Of a stretch of 6,022 bases of DNA, positions 1 to 6,022 are shown in pieces; the stretch's first letter is position 1; each line of letters begins with the position of its first letter. The DNA is from an uncultured Elusimicrobiales bacterium (GTDB lineage Bacteria; Elusimicrobiota; Elusimicrobia; Elusimicrobiales; Elusimicrobiaceae): contig CAJOLM010000072.1 of NCBI GenBank assembly GCA_905235355.1, forward strand, positions 1-6,022, written 5' to 3'. The notes below the pieces were generated by a model, which was given only the letters and a program-made list of their open reading frames with translations, was not told the origin of the DNA and ran no database searches. The translations under genes were made by a program, and so were the position numbers.

Positions 1-106
1 GTCATCCCGGCTGGGCGGCCCGCAGGGTATCCGGGATCCAGTCTGTTTAATCAAGAAGTCTTGCCCTTATAAACGGCCTAGATTGCGGGTCCACGCCCGC
101 AATGAC
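1..106. repeat. Composite intergenic inverted repeat (two hairpin arms)
   Basis: Seen in the sequence: the left arm has ATCCCGG (4-10) pairing with CCGGGAT (31-37). The right arm has ATTGCGGG (82-89) pairing with CCCGCAAT (96-103). The whole unit is bounded by GTCAT (1-5) and its inverse ATGAC (102-106). The arms are imperfect inverted copies of each other: GTCAT-CCCGG...CCGGGATCCAG on one side, and, read from the other strand, GTCAT-TGCGGG...CCCGCAATCTAG. About 40 bases of unrelated sequence separate them. Similar GTCAT/GGGAT-type dispersed intergenic elements occur in many bacterial genomes, but I cannot assign this to a named family. It may extend past the left edge. No open frame of note crosses it. 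Confidence 0.7.
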
Positions 107-135
107 GGCATTAAAAAGTCATACCGCACCTCCGT

Positions 136-163
136 ATTGTATCAAAAAAAAAAAACAAGTCAA
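136..163 (-). promoter_or_regulatory. Leftward sigma70-type promoter with poly-T spacer
   Basis: On the minus strand TTGACT (163-158) matches the -35 consensus at 5 of 6 bases and TACAAT (141-136) matches the -10 consensus at 5 of 6. They are 16 bp apart. Twelve of those 16 spacer bases are an unbroken T run (plus-strand A run, 144-155). Transcription would start near position 129-130 and run left through the composite repeat toward a gene outside the window. It is therefore divergent from the ispA operon. The match is good, but activity is inferred and the target gene is not visible. Confidence 0.55.
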
Positions 164-246
164 GCCCCATTTTGGTCCTCTTTTTCACACATTTATCCCC
201 CCAACAAAAAGCGCAATCGGGCCTGTGCGCACCCCTCGTAATAAGC

Positions 247-252
247 TATAAT
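247..252 (+). promoter_or_regulatory. Candidate -10 box for the ispA-dxs-LOG operon
   Basis: A perfect TATAAT lies 28 bases before the ispA ATG, which would place the transcription start near 258-260 and give a leader of about 21 nt. No convincing -35 box is found 16-18 bp upstream (the 17-bp position is TGTGCG), and there is no TG extension before the -10. The promoter is therefore either weak, activator-dependent, or recognised with a different upstream element. The ispA ribosome-binding site AGGGG (270-274) follows, 6 nt before the start codon. Confidence 0.5.
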
Positions 253-280
253 GAAACTATATACCATTTAGGGGAACGAT

Positions 281-1291
281 ATGAAGGAATTTGAAACTTA
301 TCTCAAAACTAATGCCAAATTGGTAGAAAAAAATCTGTCCAAGTGGACGGGCAAAATCCCGAACGCGCCCAAGATTTTAACTGACGCGATGGAATATTCT
401 TTGCAAGCCGGCGGCAAACGCGTGCGCCCGGTGCTGGTTATTGCCACGGCTGAAGCCTTTGGCAAAAAAGCAGCCGACGTGATGCCCGCCGCTTGCGCGC
501 TTGAAATGCTGCATACTTATTCTTTAATTCACGACGATTTGCCCTGCATGGATAATGACGATTTGCGCCGCGGCAAGCCCACTAATCACAAAGTATTTGG
601 CGAAGATTTGGCTCTGCTCGCCGGAGATGCACTACTGACCTATGTATTTGAAGTGTTTGCCCAAAACGGCAAAATCAAAACTATTGGCGCCGCTAATACC
701 CTGGCAGCCCTGCAGAATTTTGCCCACCGCGCCGGAGCCTCCGGCATGGTCGGCGGCCAGACCTCTGACGTGTATGCCGAAGGCATGAGCACACAAGAAG
801 CCCAAAGCATCCGCGCAGAAAAACTGAAAAAATCCTCTAAAAAATTAGCCGATAAAAGCTTGCGCTATTTCCTACTGCCGCCAACAGCCAAGGAAACTAC
901 GCCGGAAGCCGTGCTGCGCTATATTCACGAAAATAAAACAGGCGCGCTCATCCGCGCCAGCGTGGAAACCGGGGCACTGCTGGCCGGAGCCAAAGGGGCC
1001 GACCTGAAACATATTCAAAAATACGCCGACTGCATTGGTCTGGTGTTCCAAATTGTAGATGATATTTTAGACGTTACCGCCACCACTAAACAGCTGGGCA
1101 AATCTAATAGCGACGCGCAAAACGGCAAGCTGACCTTTGTCAGCCTGTTTGGTTTAGAAGGCAGCCGCAAACACGCGCAGCTGCTGATTGCCAAAGCGCA
1201 AAAAGCATTAGACAGCCTGAAAAATGTCAAACGCAAAAATTTAGCCCCGCTGTACGGCATGGCAGAATTTTTCAAAACCCGTACCTATTAG
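281..1291 (+). CDS. ispA: Polyprenyl (farnesyl-type) diphosphate synthase
   Basis: A cytosolic trans-prenyltransferase that condenses DMAPP with IPP units to give short-chain allylic diphosphates, most likely FPP. Visible motifs: GGKR (44-47) for IPP binding; the first aspartate-rich motif DDLPCMD (85-91, the bacterial DDx4D form) followed by DNDDLRRGKPTNH; GMVGGQ (155-160); KTG (219-221); and the second aspartate motif DDILD (260-264) after Q257. Tyr80, five residues before the first Asp, together with the DDx4D spacing, is the pattern known for bacterial FPP synthases, so FPP is favoured over GGPP. The protein has 336 residues against roughly 290-300 for the family. The excess is a lysine-rich insertion at about residues 169-205, between GMVGGQ..D..AEG and the helix carrying KTGALI. 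The ATG follows AGGGG with 6-nt spacing. It is the first gene of a three-gene operon with dxs next. Family assignment is very secure; product chain length is inferred. Confidence 0.95.
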   Translation: MKEFETYLKTNAKLVEKNLSKWTGKIPNAPKILTDAMEYSLQAGGKRVRPVLVIATAEAFGKKAADVMPAACALEMLHTYSLIHDDLPCMDNDDLRRGKPTNHKVFGEDLALLAGDALLTYVFEVFAQNGKIKTIGAANTLAALQNFAHRAGASGMVGGQTSDVYAEGMSTQEAQSIRAEKLKKSSKKLADKSLRYFLLPPTAKETTPEAVLRYIHENKTGALIRASVETGALLAGAKGADLKHIQKYADCIGLVFQIVDDILDVTATTKQLGKSNSDAQNGKLTFVSLFGLEGSRKHAQLLIAKAQKALDSLKNVKRKNLAPLYGMAEFFKTRTY

Positions 1292-1299
1292 GAGCCGTT

Positions 1300-3156
1300 A
1301 TGAAAGTATTATCCACCGTCAAAACACCCGCTGATTTGCGCAATATCAAACGCGAACTTTTGCCGCAACTGTGCGAGGAAATCCGCCAGGAAATCATACA
1401 CACCACCAGCAAAAATGGCGGACATTTGGGCTCCAGTTTAGGCGCGGTGGAAACCATTACGGCGCTGCATTATGTGTTTGACACGCCCAAAGATAAAATC
1501 GTTTTTGACACGGGGCACCAGGCCTATGCGCATAAATTGCTCACGGGCCGGCAGAGCAAATTTCACACTATCCGCACCAAAGGTGGCTTAAGCGGTTTCC
1601 CTAAACGCAGCGAAAGCAAATATGATACCTTTGGCGTCGGGCACGCCAGCACCGCCCTTTCTGCCGCACTGGGTATGGCGATTGCGCGCGACCAAAAGAA
1701 ATCCGATGCCAAAGTAATCGCACTCGTGGCCGACGGCGCATTAACCGGTGGTATGGCCTATGAAGCCATGCAAAATGCCGGACTGCTCGCCACTGATTTA
1801 CTGGTCATTTTAAACGATAACCAGATGTTTATTTCGCAGCGCGTAGGGCAGCTGGGGCAATTTTTAACCAAACTACTGACTAAAAAATATGTGCAGCTGG
1901 CTGAGGAAAAAGCGTCCAATTTCTTAAAACGCTTTGATGAGCTGGGCAATAATGCCGCTAAGCTTGCCAAGCGCGCGCGCTCCATTTTATTTCCGGGTAC
2001 GATTTTTGAAGAAATGGGCTTCCGCTATTTCGGCCCCGTCAACGGAAATGATATTAACGCCATGATTGACGTGCTACAAAGCGTCAAAGAAGTCAAAGGC
2101 CCGGTACTGCTGCACATTGTGACCAAAAAGGGCAAGGGCTATCCTCCCGCCGAAGAAAAACCGACTAAATTTCACGGCATTGGTATGTTTGATGCCGACA
2201 CGGGCGACACCATTAGCAAAAACAATACCGTTACCTTCACCAAGGCTTTTTCTGATGCTATACTCAAACTGGCAGCCGAGGATAAAAAAATTAATGCTAT
2301 TACCGCCGCTATGCCGGAAGGAACAGGGCTCGCCCCATTTAGGGAGCAATTTCCGCAACGCTTTTTTGACGTAGGCATTGCTGAAGAACACGCCGCCACA
2401 TTTGCGGCAGGACTAGCAGCGGAAGGGTTAAAGCCCGTCGTAGCGGTTTATTCTTCTTTTATGCAACGCTGCTATGACCAAGCGGTGCATGACATTGCGC
2501 TACAAAATTTGCCCGTCGTATTTGCATTGGACCGCGCCGGGCTGGTGGGCGAAGATGGTCCCACGCATCATGGTGCGTTTGATATCAGCTTTTTGCGCAG
2601 CACACCCAATTTAATTATTTCCGCGCCTGCTGACGAAAACGAGCTGGGCCATTTACTTAAGACCGGGGTAGACAGCGGCAAACCTTTTGTCCTGCGCTAT
2701 CCGCGCGGAGCAGGTTTTAATGTGCCCATAGACAAAGAATTAAAAGTCCTTCCTATCGGCAAAGGTGCCTGGCTGAAAAAAGGCAAGGACGGCACAATAG
2801 TAGCTATCGGTAACATGGTTCACCCGGCTTTGCAAGCCGCCGATTTATTGCATAAAAAAGGGCTAGATATAGGCGTCATCAATGCACGCTTTGTCAAACC
2901 GTTAGACACCGCTATTTTGGACCAAGCACTAAAGGCTTCCCCCCGCGTGGTGACGGTGGAAGATAATGCGCTGTGCGGCGGTTTTGGCTCGGCGGTGGCG
3001 GAATATTTAACCGCACAGGATAAGCCCTTTACGCTGCTGCGCCTGGGGCTGCCCGACGAATTTGTAGAACACGGCAAAGTGAGCCTGCTGCAAGAGCGAC
3101 TGGGCCTTACGCCGGAAAAAATGGCTGAAAAAATCTCTACTTGGAGCAAACTATGA
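1300..3156 (+). CDS. dxs: 1-Deoxy-D-xylulose-5-phosphate synthase
   Basis: A thiamine diphosphate (ThDP) enzyme that condenses pyruvate with glyceraldehyde 3-phosphate to DXP, the first and usually flux-limiting step of the MEP pathway. At 618 residues it is full length. N-terminal ThDP domain: GGHLGSSLG with H42, TGHQAY with H73, VGHAST with H115, and the metal-binding stretch ADGALTGG...NDN with D145 and N174. The pyrimidine domain carries DVGIAEEHA with catalytic E362, then Y392, DRAGLVGEDGPTHHGAFD (D411, R412, H423) and RYPRG (466-470). The C-terminal transketolase-like domain follows. Oddities: the first Gly of the GDG motif is Ala144, and the usual NEMSISENVG stretch reads NQMFISQRVG (174-183). 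The start is supported by AGGAG (1290-1294), which overlaps the ispA stop and sits 5 nt before the ATG. Only 8 nt separate the two genes, implying cotranscription. Its stop overlaps the LOG start. Confidence 0.96.
   Translation: MKVLSTVKTPADLRNIKRELLPQLCEEIRQEIIHTTSKNGGHLGSSLGAVETITALHYVFDTPKDKIVFDTGHQAYAHKLLTGRQSKFHTIRTKGGLSGFPKRSESKYDTFGVGHASTALSAALGMAIARDQKKSDAKVIALVADGALTGGMAYEAMQNAGLLATDLLVILNDNQMFISQRVGQLGQFLTKLLTKKYVQLAEEKASNFLKRFDELGNNAAKLAKRARSILFPGTIFEEMGFRYFGPVNGNDINAMIDVLQSVKEVKGPVLLHIVTKKGKGYPPAEEKPTKFHGIGMFDADTGDTISKNNTVTFTKAFSDAILKLAAEDKKINAITAAMPEGTGLAPFREQFPQRFFDVGIAEEHAATFAAGLAAEGLKPVVAVYSSFMQRCYDQAVHDIALQNLPVVFALDRAGLVGEDGPTHHGAFDISFLRSTPNLIISAPADENELGHLLKTGVDSGKPFVLRYPRGAGFNVPIDKELKVLPIGKGAWLKKGKDGTIVAIGNMVHPALQAADLLHKKGLDIGVINARFVKPLDTAILDQALKASPRVVTVEDNALCGGFGSAVAEYLTAQDKPFTLLRLGLPDEFVEHGKVSLLQERLGLTPEKMAEKISTWSKL
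3143..3146 (+). promoter_or_regulatory. Ribosome-binding site fixing the LOG start
   Basis: GGAG inside the last codons of dxs lies 6 nt upstream of ATG 3153-3155, which overlaps the dxs TGA as ATGA. This supports ATG 3153 over an in-frame TTG at 3141, which would lie upstream of this site. The arrangement is typical of translational coupling. Confidence 0.7.
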
Positions 3157-3983
3157 CCACAAAAGTACAAAAAACCTTGAAACAACAATTAGGCAACTTT
3201 CAGTCTTACTTGCGTGCCTATGAAGACGTAAACCTGCTTCGGCAGCCCGCGCTTCGTTCGGTGCGCTTGCAATTAGAGGCATTAAAGCCGGATTTGTATT
3301 TAATTGCCAACGATATTGCCGAAACGATTGTGTGCTTCGGCAGTGCGCGCGTCCGCCCGGAAAAAGAGGCCAAAGCCCGTCTAGCCCAAGCCAAAAAAGC
3401 ACTGGCCAAAAATCCGAAAAATAAAAAATTACAGCAAGAAGTCACCACAGCCACCGGGCTGCTCTCTTTATCTAAATATTATGAAATCGGGCGCAAGCTC
3501 GGGCAGCTGATTGTAACCAAAAGTAAAAACCGCTTTTCCGTCATGACAGGCGGCGGGCCAGGACTCATGGAAGCGGCCAACCGCGGCGCGTTTGAAAAAG
3601 GCGGCATCAGTATTGGTATGAACATTACTTTGCCGCACGAGCAAGAACCCAATCCGTACATTACCAAAAATATGGCTTTCCTGTTTCACTATTTCTCCGT
3701 GCGTAAAATGCACCTGGTAATGCGCTCCAAGGCGGTCGTCGTATTACCCGGCGGATTTGGTACGTTTGATGAAATGTTTGAACTGTTGACGCTGGTGCAG
3801 ACCGGCAAAAAAGAGCGTATCCCCATTATTTTGGTGGGCCGTAAATTCTGGAACGAGATTTTTAATCTCAAGGCATTAAATGATTACGGCGTCATTTCCC
3901 CCAACGATACCAAGGTATTTCAGTTGGTGGATACCGCCGAAGAGGCGTGGGACATTATCGCCAAGTTCTACAAAATTAAATAA
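3153..3983 (+). CDS. LOG-family (TIGR00730-like) nucleotide 5'-monophosphate phosphoribohydrolase
   Basis: Probable Rossmann-fold hydrolase that releases the base and ribose 5-phosphate from nucleoside monophosphates. Plant and bacterial LOG proteins do this on AMP-like or cytokinin ribotides. With the ATG at 3153 it has 276 residues. Seen: a beta strand with CFGSAR (61-66); MTGGGPGLMEAANRGA (131-146); the SVRKMHLVMRSKA segment (182-194) with the conserved Arg-Lys; and the diagnostic PGGFGTFDE (199-207), which matches PGGxGTxxE. The C-terminal part, QTGKK...PIILVGRKFW, is also typical. Extra parts compared with the roughly 180-200-residue minimal LOG are an N-terminal helical extension (about 1-55) and a charged Lys/Ala-rich insert at about 69-107. 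I believe long family members with such an insert exist elsewhere. The gene is coupled to dxs by a 4-nt overlap and ends 19 nt before a terminator. The true substrate is unknown, and cytokinin activation is only one possibility. It lacks the extra domains of the larger PpnN type. Confidence 0.85.
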   Translation: MTTKVQKTLKQQLGNFQSYLRAYEDVNLLRQPALRSVRLQLEALKPDLYLIANDIAETIVCFGSARVRPEKEAKARLAQAKKALAKNPKNKKLQQEVTTATGLLSLSKYYEIGRKLGQLIVTKSKNRFSVMTGGGPGLMEAANRGAFEKGGISIGMNITLPHEQEPNPYITKNMAFLFHYFSVRKMHLVMRSKAVVVLPGGFGTFDEMFELLTLVQTGKKERIPIILVGRKFWNEIFNLKALNDYGVISPNDTKVFQLVDTAEEAWDIIAKFYKIK

Positions 3984-4002
3984 GTGCCCCGTTATAATAA
4001 CG

Positions 4003-4035
4003 AAACTCCCCGAGCGTACACTCGGGGAGTTTTTT
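4003..4035 (+). terminator. Intrinsic terminator between convergent LOG gene and typA
   Basis: AAACTCCCCGAG (4003-4014) pairs perfectly with CTCGGGGAGTTT (4021-4032): a 12-bp stem with a 6-nt loop, followed on the plus strand by a run of six T (4030-4035). It lies 19 nt after the LOG stop and ends the ispA operon. On the minus strand it lies 15 nt after the typA stop. There the stem is followed only by TTTCGTTATT, so it probably stops typA transcripts too, but less efficiently. Confidence 0.92.
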
Positions 4036-4050
4036 CAATCAACCAAAAGA

Positions 4051-5904
4051 CTAATCTTCCAGCTCGCCTTCTAGCATTTTTTCTTCTGCAATAGCAGCAC
4101 GTTTGCGCAGGTGGTGGACTAAAATTTTCTTGCGCAGGCGCAGAGACGTCGGCGTGATTTCCACCAGCTCGTCGGGCGCAATATATTCTACCGCCTGTTC
4201 CAAACTCATCAGGCGCGGCGGCGTGAGCGTGTACGACTCATCACTAGAAGAGCTGCGCATATTGCTTAAGTGTTTAGCCTTGCAAGGGTTCACCACCAAA
4301 TCATTATCGCGCGAGTTCTCTCCCACGATTTGCCCCATATACACTTTTTCGCCGGGGCCTAAAAATAATTCCCCGCCGTTTTCCAGTGCAAACAACGCAT
4401 AGGCTGTTGTTACGCCGTCCTCTTTAGCCACCAGCACCCCGTTGTGGCGGATAGGCGCCAGGTTCACTTTCGGGAAATAGCCGTGGAAACTGTGATGCAT
4501 GATGCCGGTACCGCGGGTGCCGGTTAAAAATTCATTTTTAAAACCGATCAGCGCGCGCGACGGGATTAAATACTCCAGGCGCAAGCGGTCCTGCCCTTCG
4601 GCTACCATATTTTCAAGCCGCGCCGCCCGCTGGCCTACCAGCGTAAAAACCGCGCCCTGATGCTCGCTTTTAATGTCCAGCACCAAATATTCCATTGGCT
4701 CTAAAATCTGCCCATTTTCTTCTTTGTAAATCACTTCGGGCGAAGATACTGCCAGCTCAAAACCTTCGCGGCGCATATTTTCAATCAGTACTGTCAGGTG
4801 CAGCTCACCGCGGCCATATACTTTAAATTTTCCTTCGCCTTCCAACTGCTCCACTTTCAGCCCCACATTGGTTTGCGCTTCTTTTTCCAAACGATTCTTC
4901 AGGTGGCGGCTGGTGACAAATTTGCCTTCTTTGCCGGAGAACGGGCTGTCGTTTACCATAAAGTCCATAGACATGGTCGGCTCATCAATGGCCAGCGGCG
5001 GAAGCGGCATGGGATATTCCGGCTGACAAATGGTGTCGCCCACGTCCACGCCTTCCAGCCCGGCGATGGACACAATGTCCCCCGCCTGCGCCATTTCTAC
5101 TTCCTTCTTGCCTAGGCCCTCGTACATTTCAATTTTGACCGCTTTAGACGGGCTTTGCGTGCCGTTTTGATGCAGCAGCACCACGTTTTGTCCGCGCGTA
5201 ATTTTTCCGGCTAAAATGCGGCCAATACCCACATGGCCCAAAAAATTGTTGTAATCTAACATGGTAACCTGCATTTGCAGCGGGTCGTCCGGCATGGCTA
5301 CCGAGGCCGGTACATGGGAAATAATCGTATCTAGCAACGGGGCAATGTCCTTGCCTTTTTCTTCCATTTTTACACTGGCCCACCCTTCACGGCCGGACGC
5401 ATACAAAATGGGGAAATCTAGCTGCTCGTCGGTAGCACCCAATTCCATAAACAAATTAAATACTTCGTCCACCACTTCACTGGGGCGGATATGGTCGCGG
5501 TCCATTTTATTGATAACTACAATCGGACGCAACCCGAGTGCCAACGCTTTGCGCAATACAAAGCGCGTTTGCGGCATGGGGCCTTCCACTGCATCCACCA
5601 TCAAAATCGCGCCGTCCACCATGCGCAGCACGCGTTCTACCTCGCTGCCGAAGTCCGCATGTCCCGGAGTGTCTACAATATTAATGGTGTGATTTTTGTA
5701 TTTAACCGACGTACATTTCGCTAAAATGGTGATCCCGCGCTCACGCTCCAGCGGATTAGAGTCTAGCACCGTTTCCTGGGCTTGGTCTTCCTTTACCGTA
5801 AATTGTCCGGCCAGTTTAAGCAAAGCATCCACGACGGTAGTTTTGCCGTGGTCCACGTGGGCGATAATAGCCACGTTGCGTACGTCTGCGCGCGTATTAT
5901 TCAT
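4051..5904 (-). CDS. typA: Translational GTPase TypA/BipA
   Basis: A ribosome-associated GTPase of the EF-G/LepA superfamily. Known family members assist 50S subunit assembly and growth under cold or stress. The protein has 617 residues, close to the 607 or so of E. coli BipA. Domain I (about 1-200) carries the P-loop AHVDHGKT (15-22), RERGITI (54-60), DTPGH (78-82), NKMD (132-135) and the G5-like ASGREG (169-174). Domain II (about 205-295) is the beta barrel. Domain III has GRGELHLTVLIENMRREGFE (364-383, key residues G365, E367, H369). The EF-G-V-like domain includes IPSRALIGF (447-455) and TGTRGTG (461-467). The BipA-specific C-terminal domain includes NMRSSSSDE (548-556), LTPPR and DELVEITP. 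A charged tail of about 15 residues extends past the usual end. An AGGA (5917-5914) sits 9 nt before the ATG. No convincing promoter of its own is visible, so read-through from the right or a promoter outside the window is possible. Confidence 0.97.
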   Translation of the reverse strand: MNNTRADVRNVAIIAHVDHGKTTVVDALLKLAGQFTVKEDQAQETVLDSNPLERERGITILAKCTSVKYKNHTINIVDTPGHADFGSEVERVLRMVDGAILMVDAVEGPMPQTRFVLRKALALGLRPIVVINKMDRDHIRPSEVVDEVFNLFMELGATDEQLDFPILYASGREGWASVKMEEKGKDIAPLLDTIISHVPASVAMPDDPLQMQVTMLDYNNFLGHVGIGRILAGKITRGQNVVLLHQNGTQSPSKAVKIEMYEGLGKKEVEMAQAGDIVSIAGLEGVDVGDTICQPEYPMPLPPLAIDEPTMSMDFMVNDSPFSGKEGKFVTSRHLKNRLEKEAQTNVGLKVEQLEGEGKFKVYGRGELHLTVLIENMRREGFELAVSSPEVIYKEENGQILEPMEYLVLDIKSEHQGAVFTLVGQRAARLENMVAEGQDRLRLEYLIPSRALIGFKNEFLTGTRGTGIMHHSFHGYFPKVNLAPIRHNGVLVAKEDGVTTAYALFALENGGELFLGPGEKVYMGQIVGENSRDNDLVVNPCKAKHLSNMRSSSSDESYTLTPPRLMSLEQAVEYIAPDELVEITPTSLRLRKKILVHHLRKRAAIAEEKMLEGELED

Positions 5905-5929
5905 AAATCAAATTCCTAATTATCGTGAA

Positions 5930-5956
5930 ACTCCCCGAGCTTCCGCTCGGGGCTTC
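5930..5956 (-). terminator. Hairpin upstream of typA, probable terminator or leader stem-loop
   Basis: CCCCGAGC (5933-5940) pairs perfectly with GCTCGGGG (5945-5952) around a 4-nt loop. Read on the minus strand the loop is GGAA, a GNRA-type tetraloop, which favours transcription in that direction. The minus-strand tail AGTTTC is only weakly U-rich; the plus-strand tail CTTCTTTCTATT is more pyrimidine-rich, but no plus-strand gene ends here. It probably ends the partial leftward gene at the right edge, or folds in the typA leader. It shares 14 bases with the terminator on the other side of typA. Confidence 0.6.
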
Positions 5957-5959
5957 TTT

Positions 5960-6022
5960 CTATTCGAACAATTTCATTGTTCGGCCTATATCTTCTTTTC
6001 CTTGCATCTCGATATATCGTCT
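5960..6022 (-). CDS. Possible C-terminal end of a leftward gene cut by the window edge
   Basis: One minus-strand frame is open from the right edge for 20 codons, ends in ...EDIGRTMKLFE and stops at TAG (5962-5960). Eight bases further on comes a stable hairpin at 5952-5933. A frame this short can be open by chance. The support is its position just before a terminator-like hairpin and upstream of typA on the same strand. I do not recognise the protein. If it is real, typA may be reached by read-through from it, since no typA promoter is evident. Confidence 0.35.
   Translation of the reverse strand, partial: RRYIEMQGKEDIGRTMKLFE
5965..5983. repeat. Perfect 8-bp inverted repeat, 3-nt spacer
   Basis: CGAACAAT (5965-5972) and ATTGTTCG (5976-5983) are exact inverse complements around TTC. 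The dyad lies about 60 bp upstream of the typA start and overlaps the possible partial coding end. It could be an operator, a small stem, or a coincidence within coding sequence. No T run follows on either strand, so it is not a terminator. Confidence 0.5.

Noticed and set aside
211..230. GCGCA (211-215) / TGCGC (226-230) inverted repeat ahead of the ispA -10
   Set aside because: A five-base match with a ten-base gap is too short to separate from chance, so it is not called as an operator.
3141..3152. Longer LOG start at TTG 3141
   Set aside because: The GGAG ribosome-binding site lies at 3143-3146, inside that extension, and is well spaced for ATG 3153, which gives a standard ATGA overlap.
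4798..5692. Plus-strand open frames opposite typA (and minus-strand frames opposite ispA, dxs and LOG)
   Set aside because: They lie entirely within strongly conserved genes on the other strand, show no recognisable domains, and have compositions expected of antisense shadows.
5919..5924. GATAAT on the minus strand as a typA -10 box
   Set aside because: Transcription would begin at or inside the AGGA ribosome-binding site, and the -35 position falls in the GC-rich hairpin with no resemblance to TTGACA.
6010..6019. CGATATATCG 10-bp palindrome at the right edge
   Set aside because: Short, AT-rich in the centre, and in possible coding sequence; no second copy or promoter context is seen.
1..6022. 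CRISPR array, tRNA/rRNA, insertion sequence or phage genes
   Set aside because: No regularly spaced direct repeats, cloverleaf-like sequence, transposase or phage protein was found; four full-length housekeeping genes account for almost all of the window.

Overview
The window reads as ordinary bacterial chromosome: a compact housekeeping neighbourhood with short intergenic gaps, Shine-Dalgarno starts and intrinsic terminators. It suggests a bacterium that uses the methylerythritol phosphate (MEP) isoprenoid route. My best guess is a gut-type Elusimicrobiota. That rests only on the general look of the proteins and on the GTCAT...CCGGGATCCAG-type intergenic repeat, so it is low confidence.

Layout. 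Positions 1-280 contain no gene I can support. They hold a composite inverted repeat (1-106), a good leftward promoter whose spacer is a 12-base homopolymer (136-163), and a rightward -10 box (247-252) just ahead of the first gene. Positions 281-3983 form a tight three-gene rightward operon: a farnesyl-type prenyl diphosphate synthase (ispA), 1-deoxy-D-xylulose-5-phosphate synthase (dxs), and a LOG-family (TIGR00730-like) Rossmann nucleotide hydrolase. ispA and dxs are 8 nt apart. dxs and the LOG gene overlap by 4 nt (ATGA). The operon ends at a strong hairpin terminator (4003-4035). The translational GTPase gene typA/bipA (5904-4051) runs convergently into the same hairpin. Upstream of typA lies a second hairpin sharing 14 bases with the first, then what may be the last 20 codons of another leftward gene cut by the right edge.

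How the genes fit together. Dxs makes DXP, the entry metabolite of the MEP pathway. IspA condenses the IPP and DMAPP that the pathway yields into FPP for undecaprenyl and other prenyl lipids. The LOG protein probably cleaves nucleoside 5'-monophosphates to base and ribose 5-phosphate, and its tie to isoprenoid synthesis is unclear. TypA is an independent ribosome-associated GTPase.

I see no mobile element, CRISPR array, RNA gene or evidently new multi-gene system. The points most worth checking are the homopolymer-spaced promoter, the roughly 37-residue insertion in IspA, the altered thiamine-diphosphate motif in Dxs, and the related hairpins flanking typA.
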